NCBI GenBank assembly: GCA_019400425.1
Contig: JAFREE010000004.1
Coordinates: 248,001 to 312,000, forward strand
Source of the DNA: Hymenochaete sp. R1
Taxonomy: Eukaryota > Basidiomycota > Agaricomycetes > Hymenochaetales > Hymenochaetaceae
Length of the DNA: 64,000 nt
Reading direction: 5' to 3'
In this document: positions 57,394-64,000 of the stretch, one piece after another
Numbering within the stretch: position 1 is the first letter of the stretch
Layout: the number at the start of each line of letters is the position of its first letter
Notes under the pieces: model-generated
The model's database searches: none
Told to the model about the DNA's origin: nothing
Seen by the model: only the letters and a program-made list of their open reading frames with translations
Position numbers and translations under genes: made by a program

Positions 57394-60214
57394 ATGTTTG
57401 GATCATCCACTGCTGCTCCTACATCAGCTTTGGCCCATGGATGGCCAGAGAATATCGACCTGTCAAGACAAGGTATCGAGGTATCAGGCACACGTCGGCC
57501 GGGTCAAACTGGTACGTTTACTTGAGGTAACATTTTTGAGTTGAAAAAAGGGCTGACGAAGGAAACAATGAACAGGACATTATAGGAATGGTAAGTCGTT
57601 TATGCACTCTTTGAACTGCGATGGGTTCTCTTGACAACGATTGGTGTGAACAGGCCAATGGGGTCTCATCATGCTGCACGACCAACAATACGTGCGGACG
57701 CTCCCAGACCTCTTTGACCAAGGTCTCAGCTTGTCTGCGGACGAACAATGCCTCGGATATCGCCCCGTCCTCTCTACTAACCCATTGAAGGTACGGACAG
57801 GATGCCGTTGGCCGAAGGAAGCCTTCATGTGATTGGACACGCTGACTCCGTCCTGCCAGTTTGCGGACCACTTTGTCTGGCATACCTACGCAGAGGTCAA
57901 CGAGCGCCGTCTTAACCTTGGTAGTGCCTTACGCAAAATGTTGAACGACGGTGAGATCGGAGGCGGCGAATTACCAACGGTTGGGACCTGGAGTCAAAAC
58001 CGACCAGGTATGTTCTTACCATATTTCATTCTATTTTCCTCCCTTTTCTGAGCGTCACTTCGCTCTCGTAAAAAAATAAACAAATGTAGAATGGCAGGTC
58101 ATCGACTTGGCTCTATGTGCATACGGCTTCGTCGGCGTTAGTTTATACGATACCTTAGGAAAAGATGCCGTGGAATATGTGTGCGCCTCGGTTGCTTTTG
58201 TCTCCATCCTTCCTGAGGTTGACGAAACCTTTGATTTTCCAGTATTGAACACGCGCACCTCACAGTCATTTTTGCATCTGCGCAGCATATTCCAACCCTT
58301 CTAGCATTAAGATCTCGCTTGCCTATGATGCGCATGATCATTTCCATAGACGACTTGTCGCACGAGCCCAAAAGGATCCTAGCCACATGGGCTAATGGCC
58401 AAAAAGTGCAAGTCAAGGAGATGCGAGAATGTGAGACTACATTCATAATATTTGTTTTTTATTAACTAATCGAGGGGTTTCAGTAGAGGAATTTGGGAAG
58501 AATAACAGGTTGGAACGTCCTAAACTTTCAACAGAGGATATCGCAACTATCTGTTATACTTCGGTATGATCTTCTCGTTGCTTCATTTGTTAGTAGCTAA
58601 ATTGATTTCAAGGGTACCACAAGCAATCCCAAAGGTCGGAAACAAATTATTACATACAATGACTTTTTCTCATATAAGCTTCAGGTGTCCTCCTTACTCA
58701 TCGGAATCTCGTTGCTGCTACATGTTCCAACTTGCACGGAGCGCTTTACGAAGAGAAGGGAGTTCTCTTATCGTACTTACCGTTGGCGCATATTTTCGAA
58801 GTATTTCTTTTTTCTTCTCATTACTGGCGCATATTACTAAGTATTACTTTTAGCGCATCAACGAACTCGGCGTCTTGACAGTTGGTGGGGGTATCGGCTA
58901 CTTCACTGGAGACCCTCTTAGACTTCTCGAAGATGCCAACATCCTCAAACCTAATTTCTTCCCGTCAGTACCGCGGGTTCTGAACCGGATCTACTCAGCC
59001 GCCATGGTCACGAGTCAGTCACCAGGCCTCAAAGGTTTCTTGTTCCGCAGCGCATTGGAGACGAAGGTGAAGCGATTGCATGAGACGGGCTCAAACGTTC
59101 ATGCGTTTTGGGATAGACTTGTCTTCAGGAAAGTGCAGGCAGCTCTCGGGGGAAACGTCAAGTTTATGACCTCCGGGTCCGCCCCAATAAGTGATGCTGC
59201 CATGGACTTCCTGCGCGTAGCATTCCCTGGAGATGTCATTGAAGGTCCGCTTTTTTTCTCCCAACGAAGACTTCGGCGTTTTGATTTTTTTTCTCGAAAA
59301 AAATTACGCAGGCTACGGAATGACCGAAAACTGTGGTACTTGTACTCGTGTGTGGCCGAAGGATCCCTCCTCGAGTGGATTTGTAGGCGCCCCTCAGCCT
59401 TGCAACGAAATGAAACTTGTCGACGTCCCCGCAATGAACTACACCTCCAACGACAAGCCCAATCCACGAGGCGAAATCTGCATCCGCGGTGAGAACTGCT
59501 TCATTGGGTACTACAAAGACGAGAAGTCCACCAAGGAAGCCATCGACGCGGAGGGCTGGGTCCATACGGGTGACGTCGGCGAGATTGATGAGAAAGGGAG
59601 GTTGAGGATCATCGATCGCGTGAAGAATATCATGAAGCTCTCCCAGGGCGAGTACGTTGCGCTCGAGAAGATCGAAAATATGTATATGATGTGCCCTATC
59701 GTGGCGCAGGTGTACGTGCACGGAGACTCGTTGAAGGATCATTTGGTCGGTATCGTAGTCCCCGAACCGACGCAGTTTGCGGCGTTGGCTTCTCATGTGC
59801 TTCATACAACGGTTACGGCGGAGGACGTGGGTGCGTTGGCGAGAGCGAGTCGGGATCCAAAGGTCGCTGAGGCGCTCCTTGGAGAAATGGGCAAGGAGGC
59901 GAAGAAGGCTGGGTTGAAAGGGTATGTCGCCCAACAATATATCAAGCTCTCGCCATCGAATACTGACTTATTTGCCCCTCTCGTAGCTTTGAGATGATGA
60001 AACGTATATACATTACCATGGACCCCTTTACCACCGAGAACGGCATGTTGACACCGACCTTCAAGGTTCGCCGGTTAGTGCAAAATTCATTTTCTTTCCG
60101 ATGCTCGTTACTTATTGACTATGCGACTTCAGGAGAGACATTCAGACGAACTACAAGGACGTGTTGGATGCTCTATACGGCGCACCTGCACCGAAGATCC
60201 AGGCTAAGCTTTAG
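57394..60214 (+). CDS. Long-chain-fatty-acid-CoA ligase (acyl-CoA synthetase)
   Basis: Activates fatty acids to acyl-CoA via an acyl-AMP intermediate. Thirteen exons: 57394-57511, 57576-57590, 57654-57790, 57860-58007, 58090-58180, 58243-58430, 58484-58563, 58613-58634, 58685-58800, 58854-59244, 59312-59921, 59987-60073, 60133-60214; 694 aa. Motifs: QWGLIMLHDQQYVRTLPDLF, AMP-binding loop YTSGTTSNPKGVLLTHRN (usual second Gly of TTGxPKG replaced by Ser), SYLPLAHIFER, KFMTSGSAPIS, YGMTENCG, the FACS signature GWVHTGDVGEIDEKGRLRII, and a C-terminal Lys-rich end. Exons 2 and 8 are only 15 and 22 nt; exon 8 encodes part of the P-loop. No peroxisomal PTS1 (ends KIQAKL). Confidence 0.92.
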
Positions 60215-60699
60215 TGCAAGGAACTCTTATCGATAGATGCAATACTTATACATATTCTTGTTTCACATGCTCGGAATGTTTTTCTACTTTTCATTATGAT
60301 CGGGAATTAATTATCCCAGAATTTTCTTTTTTTAATAGAAAAGGCCATTTATTCTGACGACGTTCTTTAAAAACCACATGACAATAAAAAACAAAATACT
60401 CAGATATGTATGTTGCGGAGGAATACTAGTGGGTAAAACTGGAGAAGCAGAAAGTGAGAGAAGCGAAGAGTTGTGACAAAATAGCGGAAGATGTGGAGTG
60501 AAAAGAAGGGCGATATGGTACCTAAGCAGTTTTGAGAGTAAAACAGATGAGAAGAAAATACTTCTTTTGAAGAGTTACGCGGAACCCCAAAAAGAAAATT
60601 CGCTACTAAGATACAGTCATGTTGGGATACAAAAAAGAAAATCCGTTGTGGTATAGTGTCGTGTGTAAACGTTACCGATTCGTGGAAGACCCGCTGTAC
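60215..60699. other. Convergent 3' intergenic region
   Basis: 485 bp between the acyl-CoA synthetase stop and the stop of the next minus-strand gene; AT-rich 3' UTR sequence, nothing else seen. Confidence 0.35.
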
Positions 60700-61583
60700 T
60701 TAATTGTCTGTGTCCTTTGCGATCGGAGAATCCGCAGAAGTCGGCACCGGCGAAGGCGAAGGGGGCAGCGGAAGGAGAGAAGGTGACAAAGGAGTGGAAA
60801 TCGAGGCTGATGTCTCGTAGGAAGGATGGCGTTGGAATGGGTTGCGGGTGTGGATACGTGACACAGGTGACTCTGCGGAGCGTAGTCAGATCAGTACCAA
60901 GCATATGAAATTTGGAGATAGCATATAGCCTACCAAGAATACCAGAGAAGCGCCACAGATTTCCTGTCGTCTGATCACTGTCGGCGAGTTCTTGTTTATC
61001 GATACTCGGAGTTGCGATCCGAACCTCAGACCTGAAAATGTTATCTGCGTCCGCAGAGGCCGAGGCCACCAGCGGGCTCTTTAGTTGGATACTGTCACGG
61101 GGCCTATTAGTGAACGTTGGACGTTCAAGGAAGGTAGGTCCCATGTCGTGGCGCCGGCTGCGGAAAGTAGGAGAAGACGGTGGAAAGAGCGCAGGACGAA
61201 GGATGGAGAAGAACTCTTCAAGGGCATCTGAAGGTAGGTTTAGACTACGCATGATGGTGTTCAAGGAACGAGATATTGCCACAGAGTGCCAAGTTCGGCG
61301 TGAGCGCGCAAAGTAGCAGACATACGGAATTTAATCAATAACAATACATCAACTCGATAGACTCAAAGAAAACTTACAGAGGTGAGGAGTTCCTGCCAGA
61401 GGAAGGAGGAGAGGTGTCATCGTCATGGGGCTGACCCAACGCTGCCTGAGCGTCTTGATCGCAGAACTTGATGCGAGCTAGTACCTCTGCTGGCGGCGAC
61501 ATGATCCTTGCCACCGGGGAGGGTTGCGTGCGGTGAGGATGAGAGTTGAGACGTCGCGGACGCGGAGCCCAGAGTTCAGACAT
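60700..61583 (-). CDS. Ser/Pro-rich protein of unknown function
   Basis: Three exons (61583-61378, 61244-60934, 60872-60700) give 229 aa. It begins MSELWAPRPRRLNSHPHRTQ; a short helical segment follows (PPAEVLARIKFCDQDAQAAL), then LNLPSDALEEFFSILRPALF and a conserved-looking TTGNLWRFSGILG. The remainder is disordered, with phospho-site-like SP repeats, ending SADSPIAKDTDN. The second exon's acceptor (gcgtag) was chosen because it alone keeps LPSDALEEFF in frame. No family recognised. Divergent from the MFS transporter, with 324 bp between the start codons. Confidence 0.6.
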
Positions 61584-61907
61584 GATGGTGAGATGGCGGT
61601 CAGTGAGCAAGAGCGGGCCAAAGAGACGAGACGCTTTGTCGATTTCTGGTGGCGCTGCTTACATAATAAATTCTTATGTAAATACACGTGGTATCCCGAG
61701 TCGGTCCGAGCCCGTTTTGATGTTCTCCGATTGAGTTGAACTGATTGAGAGCCGGACCAGACCCAGACGTAAAAATAAAATACAGAAAATTATAATAGAC
61801 AGACTTCCTTGGCCTCGATCCACACAGACATATCCCCCCTTCTCTTTCCTCTACCACCACCATCTCCTCTCCCCCCTCTCTCAACCCTACGATCCTACCT
61901 CCGCTCA
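61584..61907. promoter_or_regulatory. Divergent promoter region (unknown Ser/Pro-rich gene / MFS transporter)
   Basis: 324 bp between outward-facing start codons, ending in a CT-rich tract just before the MFS start (about 61,840-61,905), a common feature of strong fungal promoters. No specific factor site identified. Confidence 0.4.
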
Positions 61908-63790
61908 ATGTTTGCCTCGCCAGCGAGACACAACAACGATACGTCCCTCGACACTTGCGATACAATCCTCACAGATGAGACCCGGCCTTTGTTGCTTGAC
62001 CCTGAGGGGGCCCGTCTGCCCAGGTCTTCCAAGTCGATTCTACCGAAGCGTCAGCTCGCAGTCCTCTGTGCTATCAGGCTTGCCGATCCCATAGCTTTCA
62101 CCCAAATCTTCCCCTACGTCAACGAGATGATGGAGCGCTTCGGCGTAGCAGAACCATCAAAAACGGGTTTCTATAGCGGGCTTGTTGTGAGTGACTGTAT
62201 GCGCCGACCTTATGATTTTTCACTGATCATTCTTACAGGAAAGTGTTTTCGCTTTGGCACAATTGGTATCTATTTATCATTGGGCAAAATTATCCGATAT
62301 TCATGGTAGGCGTCCGATCATCTTCATCGGCACTATTGGCATAGCAGTATCCACCATCTGGTTGGGCTTTTCAAGAACCTTGACCTGCGTAATGCTCTCG
62401 AGAGCTCTGGGTACGTTCCTCTTTCTTAATTCAACGTCATGCAGGTCTAATCATGGGGCCATGAAAAGCCGGACTGTTTTCCGGGAACGTAGCCGTCATG
62501 CACTCAGTGCTCGGTGAAATCACGAACGCCTCCAACCAAGCTGTTGCCTATCCGATCTATGGATTGTGCTGGCCTCTGGGCGTCATTATAGGGTACGTTC
62601 CCCTCCTTTATGCACGTGTCACCATTAATTTTTTCTGTAGGCCGCTTATCGGTGGTTCTCTTTCCAATGCGGCAGAGAAATATCCCCATCTGTTCGGCAC
62701 GTACTTCTTCGAGACTTATCCATACTTTATCCCCTGTTTTGTGGTGGCATGTGCAACTTTGATCACAGTCTTCGTAGGATTTCTTTTCTTGGAAGAGGTA
62801 AGAAGTTTCCAATCCATTCGATTGCAAATCGAGTTCATAGTTCTCCAGTCCTTACCTAGCAAAGTTCGAAGAGCCCGTCTTCAGCGTGAATATTCGATCA
62901 CGTACGGTATCTCGGAACACCAAGACAGACCTGCATGCAAAGACGAATCAAGCCCTTCCGCGTCCAATTTGTTGGCTCTTCCTGTTCTCCGTGCTCTTTG
63001 TCTATCTGGTTGCGCACTGAGCTTCGTCGGGTCCGCTTTCGACGTTGTCTTTGTCCTGTTTTGCTATTCGCCTATTAACTCTGGAGGAATAGCATTTTCG
63101 GTATGTTCTTGTCTTTAAATCGCTCCATCTACAATATTCAATCCTTACGGCGCTCTAGGTTTCCGAAATTGGATATGCACTTGCCGTTGCTGGCATATCA
63201 TCCGCATTTATCCAGATCGTATTCATGCCAATACTTCTTCGCCGTTTTTCTTGCGCCAGCTTGTACCGTGCTTGTATGGGCGCTTGGGCATTGGCTTTCG
63301 CTTTACTTCCACCATTGAATTGGCTTGCAAAGATCGGGGCTGAAACAGGAGACGGCGTAATAAGCTCGAGCGACATTTGGCTTATGCTATGGGCAGGTGT
63401 CGGGCTCGCTCTTGCCTTCAGTCGTGTTGCATGTCTCGCATTTTCGTACGTTATTTTTGCTATCTTGCTATCAATATCGCTCCATCTCATTAATCATTCA
63501 ATAGCTTGAACATGATACTAGTCAAGGATCATGCCCCGGGCCCCTCTTCTCTCGGCGCCGCCAACGGACTTGCACAGTTCTCCCAATGCTTCGCCCGTGC
63601 TATCGCTCCTGCCGTCGTTTCCTCCCTCTTTGCCTTTTCTGTCGACTACAACATCATTGGCGGCAATCTCTGGGTGCTCTTCATGCTCGGCGCATCTGTG
63701 CTGGCGTGGGTGCACTCTTACATCGTGCCAGACTCAGACGCACCTAGCTCAGGCAGCGAAGGCAATGCAGGTTTCTTTGCTTCTCACTAA
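61908..63790 (+). CDS. Major facilitator superfamily transporter
   Basis: Seven exons (61908-62186, 62239-62410, 62469-62592, 62641-62797, 62849-63100, 63159-63445, 63505-63790) give 518 aa. After a hydrophilic N-terminus come membrane helices: LAVLCAIRLADPIAFTQIFP, VFALAQLVSIYHWAKL, the MFS motif A SDIHGRRPI, IIFIGTIGIAVSTIWLGFSR, motif region AVMHSVLGEITNASNQA, PLIGGSLSNAAEKYP. After a central loop, ALPVLRALCLSGCALSF and further helices follow. This resembles the fungal MFS group with plant ZIF1-like members; substrate (drug, metal chelate or other) cannot be read from sequence. The stop at 63790 is used; a possible last splice into 63834 onwards also stays open to the window end, so the C-terminus may differ. 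Confidence 0.83.
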
Positions 63791-64000
63791 AATACTAATG
63801 ACCGATTTTATGACTTACGAACGGAATAGACGGAAGTGGTGGACACAGAACACTTTCGATATCGATTTTCTTACATATTCAACCGTCTCCCATACTTCAT
63901 GCCCTCTTTCCTTCCCTTGCAACTTTTCTGACGTTCTTTCTCTCACTCTTGGGGCATTCTTATCCTTATTCTGGGCTACTTACTCTGTTTCCGGCCCCCC
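63791..64000. other. Right-edge region
   Basis: 210 bp after the MFS stop codon. A frame starting after an AG at 63833 is open to the window edge and could be an alternative last exon, or just 3' UTR. Confidence 0.3.

Noticed and set aside
1..64000. CRISPR arrays, rRNA, bacterial operons, prophage or a biosynthetic cluster
   Set aside because: The window is clearly eukaryotic (intron-rich, fungal families); no rRNA or repeat-spacer structure was seen, and no polyketide, peptide or terpene synthase genes are present.

Overview
This window is nuclear DNA of a filamentous basidiomycete, most likely an Agaricomycete. The genes are dense, sit on both strands, and are split by many GT-AG introns of about 45-70 nt. 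Several proteins are typical of fungi (penta-EF-hand, FHIP/RAI16-like, COX24/mS38, a fungal-specific Zn2Cys6 regulator). There is also a local expansion of the fungal BTB/POZ-like family common in mushrooms. All gene models were built by hand: reading-frame phase was kept through every junction and identity was judged from family motifs. No database search was run.

Left end (1-3,026): the 5' part of a glutamine-dependent asparagine synthetase gene runs off the left edge and is divergent from PRI2, the large subunit of DNA primase. Accessory block (3,455-14,673): five paralogous BTB/POZ-like genes (A-E below). Four are on the minus strand and one on the plus strand, all with the same three-exon plan. 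Four of the five have a central exon of exactly 176 nt. Three (B, C, E) carry a long disordered linker and a basic coiled-coil tail; A and D lack the tail. A decayed gene of unknown function and a (CT)n tract lie between D and E.

Housekeeping block 1 (15,378-30,936): phosphatidylserine synthase, the Smc5/6 subunit NSE1, a large MSP1/ATAD1-like AAA+ ATPase, a small orphan gene followed by a 486-bp fold-back element, phosphatidylinositol synthase, COA1, COG6 and pyruvate dehydrogenase E1 alpha. Block 2 (31,339-41,346, all minus): COX24/mS38, a protein with a retropepsin-like C-terminal region, a leucine-rich-repeat-like protein, an FHIP-type adaptor and PEX13. A 2.8-kb gene-poor stretch follows, then an 11-exon Zn2Cys6 transcription factor and NOP16. 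Block 3 (51,789-63,790): QCR10, a HAD-like hydrolase, a penta-EF-hand protein with micro-exons, long-chain acyl-CoA synthetase, an unknown Ser/Pro-rich protein and an MFS transporter.

Functional themes are mitochondria (COA1, PDA1, COX24/mS38, QCR10, probably the AAA+ protein), lipid metabolism (PSS, PIS, acyl-CoA synthetase), membrane traffic (COG6, FHIP, PEF) and genome maintenance (PRI2, NSE1). This looks like ordinary neighbourhood, not a biosynthetic cluster. The least explained parts are the BTB array with its shared tail and CxCxxCLR motif, the fold-back element, and the retropepsin-like protein.
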